A stretch of 64,000 nucleotides of DNA from JBEKYD01 sp052325345 (lineage in GTDB: Bacteria > Acidobacteriota > Terriglobia > Bryobacterales > Bryobacteraceae): positions 35,515 through 99,514 of the forward strand of contig JBKQVG010000217.1 of the NCBI GenBank assembly GCA_052325345.1, read 5' to 3'. The notes under the pieces were generated by a model. The model saw only the letters and a program-made list of their open reading frames with translations, ran no database searches and was not told the origin of the DNA. Each line of letters opens with the position of its first letter. Position 1 is the stretch's first letter. Positions 49,909 to 58,314 of the stretch are shown piece after piece. The position numbers were made by a program, and so were the translations under genes.

Positions 49909-51216
49909 ATGCTAAACCCTGAACGCCAACCCGGACTCGGCACGCTGGCCCTGCATGCCGGTCAGGAACCAGACCCGGCCACCGGGGCTCGGGCGGTTCC
50001 CATCTACGCCACTTCCAGCTACGTTTTCAAAGATTCCGAGCACGCCGCCAATCTTTTCGCGCTCAAGGAATTCGGCTTCATCTATTCGCGGCTGATGAAT
50101 CCGACCAACGACGTGCTGGAAAAGCGGCTGGCCGCGCTCGATGGTGGCGTGGGCGCGCTGGCGTTTGCTTCCGGCCAGGCCGCCATCACCGCGGCCGTCC
50201 TCACCATCACGCATGCGGGCCAGAACCTGATTTCCTCCACCAGCCTGTACGGAGGCACCTGGACGCTGTTCACGCAGACGCTCAAGAAACTGGGGATCGA
50301 GGTGCGCTTCTTCGATCCCGACCACCCCGAGGAAATCGCTCGGCTGGCGGACGAAAACACGCGCCTGGTCTATCTCGAATCCATCGGCAATCCCAAGAAC
50401 GACGTTCCGGACTACCGCAAGGTCGCCGAGATCGCTCACGCGCAAGGGCTGCCCGTAATCATCGACAACACGGTGACGACGCCGGCGTTGCTGCGCCCGT
50501 TCGACCACGGTATCGACATCGCCGTCTACTCGACCACCAAGTTCCTGGGCGGACACGGAGTTCACGTGGGCGGGGCCATCGTGGACAGTGGCAAATTTCT
50601 GTGGGAGGCCGACCCCGCGAAATGGCCGGAATTCACGGCGCCTTCGGACTCTTACCATGGCGTGATCTTTACCGAAGCGCTGAAGCCGCTAGGGAACCTG
50701 GCCTACATTATTCACATCCGCACGCATTGGCTGCGCGACACGGGCGGGATGATGAGCCCGTTCGCGGCGTTCTTGTTTCTGCTCGGCATCGAAACGCTGC
50801 ACCTGCGCATGGAGCGCCACACGCAAAACGCGCAGGCGCTGGCGGAGTGGCTGGCCGCGCATCCGGCGGTCACGTGGGTGAATTACCCCGGTCTGCCGGG
50901 CCATCCGCACCACGAGGCGGCGAAGAAGTACCTGCCGAAAGGCGCCGGGGCTGTCCTCGGCTTCGGCGTGCGCGGGGGGAAGGACGCGGGCGTAAAATTC
51001 ATCGATAACGTGAAACTCGCCAGCCACCTGGCCAACATAGGCGACGCCAAAACACTGGTGATCCACCCTGCCTCCACCACCCACTCGCAACTGGACCCCG
51101 CCGAGCAGGAAGCCACCGGCGTCACTCCCGAGTACATTCGCGTCTCGGTGGGCATCGAGGATATCGAAGACATCAAAGCCGATCTCGACCAGGCGCTGAA
51201 GGCATCGCAAATGTAG
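49909..51216 (+). CDS. metY: O-acetylhomoserine sulfhydrylase (Cys/Met metabolism PLP enzyme)
   Basis: A 435-residue PLP-dependent enzyme of the Cys/Met metabolism family that makes homocysteine from O-acetylhomoserine and sulfide. Seen: TLALHAGQEPDPATGARAVP, IYATSSYVF, YSRLMNPTNDVLEKRLAALDGG, DNTVTTPALLRPFDHG and the PLP lysine in YSTTKFLGGHG, HPASTTHSQL. Length of about 430 and these motifs favour MetY over cystathionine gamma-synthase. AAGGA precedes the ATG. A truncated permease remnant follows in the opposite direction. Confidence 0.95.
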   Translation: MLNPERQPGLGTLALHAGQEPDPATGARAVPIYATSSYVFKDSEHAANLFALKEFGFIYSRLMNPTNDVLEKRLAALDGGVGALAFASGQAAITAAVLTITHAGQNLISSTSLYGGTWTLFTQTLKKLGIEVRFFDPDHPEEIARLADENTRLVYLESIGNPKNDVPDYRKVAEIAHAQGLPVIIDNTVTTPALLRPFDHGIDIAVYSTTKFLGGHGVHVGGAIVDSGKFLWEADPAKWPEFTAPSDSYHGVIFTEALKPLGNLAYIIHIRTHWLRDTGGMMSPFAAFLFLLGIETLHLRMERHTQNAQALAEWLAAHPAVTWVNYPGLPGHPHHEAAKKYLPKGAGAVLGFGVRGGKDAGVKFIDNVKLASHLANIGDAKTLVIHPASTTHSQLDPAEQEATGVTPEYIRVSVGIEDIEDIKADLDQALKASQM

Positions 51217-51225
51217 CGTGGAGGT

Positions 51226-51543
51226 TCACTCGTGCCGCAGCGCCGTTGCCGGATCCAGCGCCGCGGCGCGCCGGGCCGGCACATAGGCGGCCAGAGCGGA
51301 AATGCCCGCTAACAGGATTACGACTAGAGAGAACGTCCAGGGGTCGGCCGGAGCCACTCCGTAAAGCATCGTGCGGAATTGGCGTGCGGCTGCAAATGCA
51401 CCGCAAACGCCGAGCGCCAATCCGGCGGCTGCCCAACTCATGCCGTAAGACAGGACCCACATCACGATTCGTCCGCGAGTTGCTCCCAGCGCCATCCGCA
51501 CGCCGATCTCCCGGACTCGCTGGGAGACGAGCCCGGCGATATC
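51226..51543 (-). pseudogene. 5'-truncated MacB/FtsX-type permease (acidobacterial ADOP-like) remnant
   Basis: Only the last ~105 residues of an FtsX-domain permease remain: SQRVREIGVRMALGATRG, two membrane helices (WAAAGLALGVCGAFAA; FSLVVILLAGISALAAYVP) and the end RRAAALDPATALRHE. Intact acidobacterial permeases of this type have about 800 residues. Upstream of DIAGLVSQR the similarity stops abruptly and the DNA becomes the 5' region of the YfhO-like gene. The gene therefore lost its front part. Confidence 0.8.
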
Positions 51544-51599
51544 CTGGCTTTGTCGGGGCCTTCGCCCGATGAGAGCGCATTCGATACAATGGCGCTTCC

Positions 51600-53660
51600 A
51601 TGCCACCGAAAACCCGGCGTATCCGCCCCGCGAGGCAGCGCGCCGCCGTCGAAAACATCGATTGGCTCCGCCGCCTGGCATCCGGCCGCGCGGTTTGGCT
51701 CATGTTTATTGCGGCGGTGTTGTTGTTCTACGCCGGGCCGCTATTCGAAGAGCGGGCCACGATCCAGTGGGACGCGGCCGATTACCACTACAGCGCCCAG
51801 AAGTATTTCGCCGGCGAGATCCACTCCGGCCGGCTCCCGCATTGGACGCCGTATCCCTATTCCGGGATGCCTTTCCTGGCGGACATCCAGGTGGGCGCCT
51901 GGTATCCGCTGAACTGGCCTTTCTTCCTGATGGGCGTCACGCCCCGCGCCATTGAGTGGGAATTGGCGCTGCATTGCCTGGTGGCGTTTGCCGGGGCCTG
52001 GCTGCTCGGTCTGGAATTGACGGGCGATTCGGTGGCTGCGCTTTTCGCCGGCGGCCTGTATGCCTTTTCCGGTTTCTTCGTCGGCCACAGTTCCCATGTC
52101 GGCATGTTCCAGTGCGCCTCGCTGTTCCCCTGGCTGCTGTGGAGTGGAATCGCCGCCCTTCGCCGGTGGCGCTGGCTGCCGGCCGTGGCGGCCATTGCGG
52201 CAGGGGCGATTCTGGCGGGACATTTTCAGTCGGCCCTTTATGCCACCGCCGGCTTCGGCCTGTTCCTGGTGGTTTATGGTCTGCAACGCCGCGTCGCGCC
52301 GTGGCGGATTGCCGCGGTGCTGGGTTGCGCCTTGACGCTGGCGTTGGGGCTCACGGCCATCCAGACTCTCCCGGGCCTTGAGCTCACCCGCGAATCCAAC
52401 CGCTCGGCCGCCGATTTCGGCCGCGGCACCAACTCCTCGCTGGTGCCGGGCGCGCTCGCGACGCTGGTGGATCCGGACCACTATCACGCCCCCGGCGGAG
52501 ACAATTACACCGGGCCCGAGGATATCACCCAGTTCTATTTCTACCAGGGCCTGCTGCTGGTTCCGCTGGCGGCGCTGGGAGCCCTCAAAGGCAAGGCGCG
52601 GCTTTGTGCGGCCGCCTTGGCGGTTCCGGCTCTCTGGTACGCCTTCGGCCCCGCCGCCGGATTCTACCTCCTGGTCGCCCGCCTGCCCGGCTTTCGCAGC
52701 GTTCGCGCTCCCGTGCACGTGTGGTTTGTGATAGCGCTGGCGCTGGCGCTGCTGGCCGCGTCGGGAGCCCTCTGGCTCAGCCGGCGCTTCCCCTACGGGT
52801 GGATTCCGATCGCCCTGCTGGCCGTCTTCGCGGTGGATCTCTGGTATTGGAACATGGGAAACAATGCCCTCGCCTACGCCCGCATCAGCTTTCCAGAGAG
52901 ATATGGCGATTCCGAGGACCGTTTTCGATCCGCGGCCGAATCGACCGCGAGCGGCCCGCTGCGGCGCATCTGGGCGCCGTTCGATTCGCCCAGTTTCGGC
53001 CCGTTGAACGGCATGCTCGATTCCCGCATTGAGGTCACTTACGGCTACAATCCGTTCGAACTGGCGCGCTACTCCACCTATATCGAAGCCGCGAAAAACA
53101 ATCCGCGGCTGCTCGATTCGCTGGCCGTCACCGCTAAGGTCAACGTGACCAACGGCCGCCTTGAGGCCAACCCCACCGCGATGCCCCGTGTTTCGGCGCC
53201 ACCGGCGCTGCTGGTGGTGCATTCCCGTGCCGAAGCCGCCGCCAAATTGGCATCGCTCGATCCGGTTAGCGAAGCTGTTGTCGAAGGTCCCGCCATCGCC
53301 CCGACTGGCGCGGCGCAGGCTGAGATCCGCTCCTATACCGGGAACGAATACCGTATTGCCTATCGGGCCGCGGGCCCCGCGCTGCTCCGTATCGCGGTGC
53401 CGTATTTCCCCGGCTGGCGCGCCGAAGTAGATGGCCGCGCTCTTCCCGTATTCCCCGTGGATCTCGCGTTATCGGGTGTGGCCGTGCCGCCCGGCAGCCA
53501 CGAGCTGGTGTTTCGCTACGAATCGAATTGGTTTCGTACCGGGGCGCTTATCAGCGTGGTTTCATGGATCGGCGCCGCGGTGTGGTTCGCCTGGCCGTGG
53601 TGGAGTAGGCGCTTTCGCCCGCGGCCGGTTGTCGTTACGACTCCCGTCGCGGGTTGCTGA
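51600..53660 (+). CDS. YfhO-like polytopic membrane protein
   Basis: A 686-residue protein with about 11-12 membrane helices in the first 430 residues and a C-terminal extracytoplasmic beta-rich domain (about 440-640) before a last helix. The opening after helix 1 (IQWDAADYHYSAQKYFAG, LPHWTPYPYSGMPFLADIQ) and IRSYTGNEYRIAY, FPGWRAEVDGR are typical of YfhO-family proteins, linked to glycosylation of lipoteichoic acids or to GT-C-like transferases. The substrate is unknown. TACAAT (51585-51590) stands 9 bases before the ATG. Confidence 0.82.
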   Translation: MPPKTRRIRPARQRAAVENIDWLRRLASGRAVWLMFIAAVLLFYAGPLFEERATIQWDAADYHYSAQKYFAGEIHSGRLPHWTPYPYSGMPFLADIQVGAWYPLNWPFFLMGVTPRAIEWELALHCLVAFAGAWLLGLELTGDSVAALFAGGLYAFSGFFVGHSSHVGMFQCASLFPWLLWSGIAALRRWRWLPAVAAIAAGAILAGHFQSALYATAGFGLFLVVYGLQRRVAPWRIAAVLGCALTLALGLTAIQTLPGLELTRESNRSAADFGRGTNSSLVPGALATLVDPDHYHAPGGDNYTGPEDITQFYFYQGLLLVPLAALGALKGKARLCAAALAVPALWYAFGPAAGFYLLVARLPGFRSVRAPVHVWFVIALALALLAASGALWLSRRFPYGWIPIALLAVFAVDLWYWNMGNNALAYARISFPERYGDSEDRFRSAAESTASGPLRRIWAPFDSPSFGPLNGMLDSRIEVTYGYNPFELARYSTYIEAAKNNPRLLDSLAVTAKVNVTNGRLEANPTAMPRVSAPPALLVVHSRAEAAAKLASLDPVSEAVVEGPAIAPTGAAQAEIRSYTGNEYRIAYRAAGPALLRIAVPYFPGWRAEVDGRALPVFPVDLALSGVAVPPGSHELVFRYESNWFRTGALISVVSWIGAAVWFAWPWWSRRFRPRPVVVTTPVAGC

Positions 53661-54294
53661 CTAACGTATATGTCATTATCGAATCGTGCTTACAAGCCCG
53701 CCAGTGCCCTGTGAGCGCACCCGTAAACCCCGGTGACAGCTATTTTTCGCTGAAACTAAACCGCTTACACGTCCCGCCTACCGCCCTCGTTCTATCCTGG
53801 TGGCGGGATGCCGATGTCGTCGCGACACACGTTTCTTTTGCCGGCCCAGTGCCGCCATTACGTGCCAATCCTTGAGGAAAATCGGTCGACTCAACTGACG
53901 TGGAACGCGGGAAACCGGTGGGACGGCCGTTTTTTCTCGTCTGGCAACCGGTTTTGGCTTGGCGAGGGCCTGACAGACCACGAAAAGCGCTGGCCTGTCC
54001 CACCTCTGGATTACCGAAACCTGGCTCAACCCAAATTCCCGAGATCGGGAGTTCGCAGGCACGTGCCAATTGCTCACGGGGAACGAAGCCAGGATGCTAC
54101 TGAAAACAAAGGAACGGCCAAATAATACGAACCCACTAACCCATTGTTCGATCCCCCTTGGGACAGACGCCAAAGTTTGCGCGGGCGCCCGGGCGCCCCC
54201 CTTCCAGCCAAAAACACCAAACCAACCCCTCCACCCACCGCCGTCGTATCTCCCGCTACAATTGAATTTCAACCCCTTTGGCATAAGGATTCCA
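53661..54294. other. Intergenic region before alaS
   Basis: About 630 bases with no supportable gene. It contains repeat C copy 1 (53917-54004) and a TACAAT (54257-54262) about 32 bases before the alaS start codon. No T-box leader is recognisable, as would be expected in Firmicutes. Confidence 0.5.
53917..54004. repeat. Repeat C, copy 1: ~90-bp element bounded by GGTGGGAC / GTCCCACC
   Basis: In reverse orientation it matches 62027-62116: GGTGGGACAG ... TTTTCGTGGTCTGTCAGG-like ... GCCTCGCC ... CCAGACGAGAAAAAACG-like ... GTCCCACC. The ends are inverted repeats. Internal TGGTCTGTCAG and CCTCGCC are shared almost unchanged. No coding capacity. Confidence 0.75.
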
Positions 54295-56931
54295 GTGACA
54301 GGTCACGAGATCAGGCAGTGTTTTCTCGATTTCTTCGCCGCGCGCGGCCATCGGCCGGTGCGCAGCTCTTCGTTGGTTCCGGCCAACGACCCTACCCTGC
54401 TGTTCACCAACGCCGGCATGAACCAGTTCAAGGATGTCTTCCTCGGACTGGAAAAGCGCGACTATGCGCGCGCTACGTCCTCGCAAAAATGCGTGCGCGC
54501 GGGCGGCAAGCATAACGACCTAGAAAACGTCGGCTACACCCGCCGCCATCACACCTTCTTCGAAATGCTGGGCAATTTTTCCTTCGGCGATTATTTCAAA
54601 GCCGAAGCCATCGAGTTCGCCTGGGACCTGATCACCAAAACCTACGGCCTGCCCAAAGACAAACTCTACGTCACCGTTTTTCGCGAGGACGACGACGCCG
54701 AGCGGCTCTGGCAGAAGGTCGCCGGCGTGCCCGCCAGCCGCATCTTCCGTCTCGACGAGAAGGATAATTTCTGGCAGATGGGCGAGACCGGCCCTTGCGG
54801 CCCGTGCTCGGAAATCCACTACGACCTCGGCCCGGAGGCCGCCGAGCCCGGCCGCGAGCAGGAACAGTTTCCCGAGGACGGCGGCGGGCGCTTTGTCGAA
54901 ATCTGGAACCTGGTGTTCATGCAATTCGATCGCGACGCCCGAGGGACGCTCACTCCCTTACCGCGTCCTTCAATCGATACCGGCATGGGTCTGGAACGGA
55001 TTGCCGCCGTGCTGCAAGGCAAGATCTCCAATTACGATACCGACCTGATCCGTCCCATCATCGACAGCGCGGCCGATCTCTTCGGCCTGTCCTATGGCGC
55101 CGATGCCCGCGTCGATACCGCTCTGCGCATCGCCGCCGACCATGCCCGCGCCGCCGCCTTCCTGATTCACGACGGCGTCATTCCTTCCAACGACGGCCGC
55201 GGCTACGTGCTGCGCAAGATCATGCGCCGCGCCATGCGCAACGTGCGCCTGATTGGCGTGGACGATCCGTTCCTTTATAAGCTCACCGGTTTCGTCGCCG
55301 GGCTGATGAAACCGGCCTACCCGGAATTGATGGAGAGCGTGGAGCGGGTGGCGCGCGTGGTGAAGGATGAAGAACACCGCTACGCCACCACCTTCCTGGT
55401 AGCCGAAAAGATGTTCCAGGATTCCATCGGGACGCTGGCGGGCAACCGGATTCCCGGAGCGCTCTCGTTCAAACTCTACGACACTTACGGCCTGGCCCTG
55501 GATGAGCAGGAGGAGATGGCCCGCGAGCACGGTTTCGCGCTCGACCGGGAAGCCTTCGAACTCGAAATGAACGCGCAGCGTGAGCGCGCCCGCGCCAGTT
55601 GGAAGGGCGCGGAAAAGGGCACGGTGCCGCCCGCCTATCAGAAGCTGCTGGAGCGCGGACGCACCAGATTCCTGGGGTATAGCAATCTTGCCGCCGAATG
55701 CCGCGTGATTGGCCTGGTCGTCGATCGCGAGACGGTGAACCAGATCGCCGCCGGCGCCAAGGCGGAATTGGTATTCGACCAGACGCCCTTCTACGCCGAG
55801 ACCGGCGGCCAGGTGGGTGACCGCGGTACGCTCTATTCGGCGGCCGGCGAGCCCGTGGCCGGCGTCGAAACCGCCTTCCCCGGCGTGCCTGGATTGACCG
55901 TGCATCGCATTACCGCGCTCGCTCCAATCGCCGTGGGCGACGTGCTCCGCGCCGAAGTTGCCGCTCCGCTCCGCAACGCCACCCGCCGCAACCATACCGC
56001 AACTCATCTGCTGCATGCCGCCCTGCGCCAGGTGCTGGGAACCCACGTCAAGCAGGCCGGCAGCGTGGTGGAACCCGGCCGGCTGCGTTTCGACTTCACC
56101 CATTACGCCGCCGTGGACCGCGCCGAAATCGAGGAAGTCGAGCGGCTCATGAACGACCAGATCCTGCGCAATACCGAGGTGGCGACTCGCGTCATGGCGC
56201 TCGATCGGGCCATCGCCACCGGCGCCATGGCGCTGTTCGGCGAAAAATACGGCGAGGAAGTGCGCGTGGTCAGCGTGCCCGGTTTCTCGACCGAGCTGTG
56301 CGGCGGCACGCACGTAAGCCGCACCGGCGATATCGGCGTCTGTAAGATCGTCGCCGAAGGCAGCATCTCCTCCGGCGTGCGGCGCATCGAAGCTGTCACC
56401 GGCGAAGCGGCGCTGCGGCAGTACCAGCAGGCCAACGGCGCGCTGAAGCGTATTTCCGAGTTGGTGCGCGCGTCCGAGCCGGAGCTGATCGAGCAGGTGG
56501 AGCGGCTCGTCGAAACCGAGCGCTCGCTGGAGCACCAGGTCAAGCAGTTGAAGGAGAAGCTGGCGCAGGCGGCTTCCGGCGCGCTGGAAGCCCAGGCGCG
56601 CGCGGTCAACGGCGCCCGTGTGCTGGCGGCGCGCCTCGACGGCATGGATCGCCAGCAGATGCGCACGTTGGCCGATTCGTTGCGCAATAAGTGGAAGTCG
56701 GCCGTGGTGGTGCTGGCTTCCGTGGATGAAGGCGGGGTCTCCATCGTCTGCGCCGTCACCAAGGATTTGACCGGCAAGGTACAGGCGGGCAAGCTGGCCG
56801 CCGCGCTTTCCCAAGCCGTGGGCGGCAAGGGCGGCGGGCGGCCGGACATGGCCGAAGGGGGCGGCAAAGATGCCTCCGCGCTGGCCGGCGCGCTGGACCG
56901 GATCGCCAGCGAAGTGGAGGCCAAACTTTGA
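54295..56931 (+). CDS. alaS: Alanyl-tRNA synthetase
   Basis: An 878-residue class II synthetase: VTGHEIRQCFLDFFAARGH start, catalytic core (FTNAGMNQFKDVF, RRHHTFFEMLGNFSFGDYFK, IDTGMGLERIAAVLQG), editing domain with zinc ligands (HTATHLLHAALRQVLGTH; ELCGGTHVSRTGDIG) and C-terminal DHHA1 oligomerisation domain (GGKGGGRPDMAEGGG). The GTG start at 54295 has AAGGA 6 bases upstream and gives the normal length; a longer frame upstream is not homologous. Confidence 0.97.
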   Translation: MTGHEIRQCFLDFFAARGHRPVRSSSLVPANDPTLLFTNAGMNQFKDVFLGLEKRDYARATSSQKCVRAGGKHNDLENVGYTRRHHTFFEMLGNFSFGDYFKAEAIEFAWDLITKTYGLPKDKLYVTVFREDDDAERLWQKVAGVPASRIFRLDEKDNFWQMGETGPCGPCSEIHYDLGPEAAEPGREQEQFPEDGGGRFVEIWNLVFMQFDRDARGTLTPLPRPSIDTGMGLERIAAVLQGKISNYDTDLIRPIIDSAADLFGLSYGADARVDTALRIAADHARAAAFLIHDGVIPSNDGRGYVLRKIMRRAMRNVRLIGVDDPFLYKLTGFVAGLMKPAYPELMESVERVARVVKDEEHRYATTFLVAEKMFQDSIGTLAGNRIPGALSFKLYDTYGLALDEQEEMAREHGFALDREAFELEMNAQRERARASWKGAEKGTVPPAYQKLLERGRTRFLGYSNLAAECRVIGLVVDRETVNQIAAGAKAELVFDQTPFYAETGGQVGDRGTLYSAAGEPVAGVETAFPGVPGLTVHRITALAPIAVGDVLRAEVAAPLRNATRRNHTATHLLHAALRQVLGTHVKQAGSVVEPGRLRFDFTHYAAVDRAEIEEVERLMNDQILRNTEVATRVMALDRAIATGAMALFGEKYGEEVRVVSVPGFSTELCGGTHVSRTGDIGVCKIVAEGSISSGVRRIEAVTGEAALRQYQQANGALKRISELVRASEPELIEQVERLVETERSLEHQVKQLKEKLAQAASGALEAQARAVNGARVLAARLDGMDRQQMRTLADSLRNKWKSAVVVLASVDEGGVSIVCAVTKDLTGKVQAGKLAAALSQAVGGKGGGRPDMAEGGGKDASALAGALDRIASEVEAKL

Positions 56932-57944
56932 GCGCGGCCCCTTTGAATGAATCGGCCGTCAACGCCGAATCGGTGGATGCCCTGGTGGTGGGCGCCGGCC
57001 CCACCGGCCTGGCTTGCGGCATCGAGTTGCAGCGCCGCGGCGTCAGGACTGTCCTGATCGAAAAGGGCTGCGTGGTGAACTCGATCTACAACTATCCCAC
57101 CAACATGGTGTTTTTCACCACGCCCGAGCTGCTGGAAATTGGCGATATCCCCATGACCAGTCTGAACGAAAAGCCCAACCGTCACGAAGCGCTCAAATAC
57201 TATCGCCGCGTGGCCGATCATTACAAGCTCGATATCCGCCAGTATGAGCGCGTGGACCGCATCACCGGCGAGGACAACGCCTTTGAAATATCGTCCACCG
57301 ACCGCTACGGCTGCGCGCACTCTTATCGCGCCCGTAAGATTGTGCTGGCTTCCGGTTACTACGACGTGGCCAACCGGCTCGATGTCCCCGGCGAAGAGCT
57401 GAGCAAGGTCTTGCACTATTACAAGGAACCGCATCCCTATTACAACCACGACGTGGCTGTGATCGGGGCCAAGAATTCCGCCGCCATCGCGGCGCTGGAA
57501 CTGCATTGGACGGGAGCGCGCGTCACCCTCATTCATCGCGGCGCGGGGATCTCGAGCAAAGTCAAGTACTGGATCAAACCGAACATTGAGAACCGCATTA
57601 AGAACGGCGAGATTCCGGCCTACTTTAACTCCCGCGTGGTTGAAATTCAGCAGCGCGCCATCCGCGTGGCGACACCCGATGGTGAGATTACCTTGAGGAA
57701 CGACTTCGTCTTTGCCCTGATCGGGTACCGTCCCGATCTCGCCTTCCTCGGTTCGCTCGGCATCACGCTGGAGCCAACCACCAGGAGACCCCGCACCGAC
57801 CCGGCCACTTTGGAGAGCGAACGCGCTGGAATCTACCTGGCTGGTGTAATCGTAGCCGGCATGCACACCAACGAGATCTTCATTGAAAACGGCCGGCTTC
57901 ACGGGCGCGCCATCGCCGATTCCATCGCCGCGCGCATTACCTAG
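56928..57944 (+). CDS. YpdA-like FAD/NAD(P)-dependent thiol-disulfide reductase
   Basis: A 338-residue flavoprotein resembling YpdA/Bdr (bacillithiol disulfide reductase) and thioredoxin reductase: FAD motif ALVVGAGPTGLACGIEL, EKGCVVNSIYNYPTNM, FFTTPELLEIGDIPM, NEKPNRHEALKYYRR, NADPH motif VAVIGAKNSAAIAALEL and GIYLAGVIVAGMHTNEIFIE. There is no CxxC redox motif, as in YpdA. TTG 56928 overlaps the alaS stop, so it is translationally coupled. Its stop codon is the edge of repeat B2. Bacillithiol genes are not in the window, so the substrate is open. Confidence 0.87.
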   Translation: MSAAPLNESAVNAESVDALVVGAGPTGLACGIELQRRGVRTVLIEKGCVVNSIYNYPTNMVFFTTPELLEIGDIPMTSLNEKPNRHEALKYYRRVADHYKLDIRQYERVDRITGEDNAFEISSTDRYGCAHSYRARKIVLASGYYDVANRLDVPGEELSKVLHYYKEPHPYYNHDVAVIGAKNSAAIAALELHWTGARVTLIHRGAGISSKVKYWIKPNIENRIKNGEIPAYFNSRVVEIQQRAIRVATPDGEITLRNDFVFALIGYRPDLAFLGSLGITLEPTTRRPRTDPATLESERAGIYLAGVIVAGMHTNEIFIENGRLHGRAIADSIAARIT

Positions 57945-58027
57945 GGCGCGTTACGTAATAACCGCGCCAACCGCTCCCTTAAGGGAGCGGTTGCTCGTGA
58001 TTGGATTGGTTATTTCGTGGCAGTCCC
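57942..58027. repeat. Repeat B, copy 2, supplying the stop codon of the upstream gene
   Basis: In reverse orientation it matches the ends of 29427-29575 (GCGTTACGTAATAACCGC; GCTCGTGATTGGATTGGTTA; TTCGTGGCAGTC). Its core is a perfect 24-base palindrome at 57969-57992 (12-bp arms AACCGCTCCCTT). The TAG stop of the YpdA-like gene (57942-57944) coincides with its first bases. Confidence 0.8.
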
Positions 58028-58098
58028 TTGGTACATTCGGTACCGGCGCCTGAAACTTCGCCGGAGCACCCCGAATCTAACCAGTTGAAGGGGGCCGA

Positions 58099-58293
58099 AT
58101 GCTACAGTCGATTTTCGGGTGCTCGCACCGGCGAGTCAGTTTCCCTCAAACGCGCCGCGGCAGGTCGCCCGCCACGTACATCACGTGTCTGGAGTGCGGC
58201 AAGGAATTCGCTTACGATTGGAAGAACATGCGTGTAGGCGAGCCAGTAGATACACCGAGCGCCGTGGGAGAGCCGCAGCCGGCCTTGCGCTAA
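58099..58293 (+). CDS. Small zinc-ribbon-like hypothetical protein
   Basis: A 64-residue protein: FGCSHRRVSFPQT, then TYITCLECGKEFAYDWKNMRV with a CxxC pair that could bind zinc together with the first Cys-x-His. From memory, proteins of this pattern (GCSHRR...CLxCGKEF..DW) recur in Acidobacteriota. Function unknown. It lies alone between repeat B2 and anmK. Confidence 0.7.
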   Translation: MLQSIFGCSHRRVSFPQTRRGRSPATYITCLECGKEFAYDWKNMRVGEPVDTPSAVGEPQPALR

Positions 58294-58314
58294 GCGCTAC
58301 AGGCGTAACTCGGG

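Noticed and set aside
51681..51703. Start of a complete permease gene at the left end of the YfhO-like gene
   Set aside because: The codons upstream of DIAGLVSQR do not resemble a permease; the gene is truncated.
54070..54294. N-terminal extension of alaS from an upstream ATG
   Set aside because: The added 75 residues are Pro-rich and not part of the family; the GTG at 54295 has a good ribosome-binding site and gives normal length.
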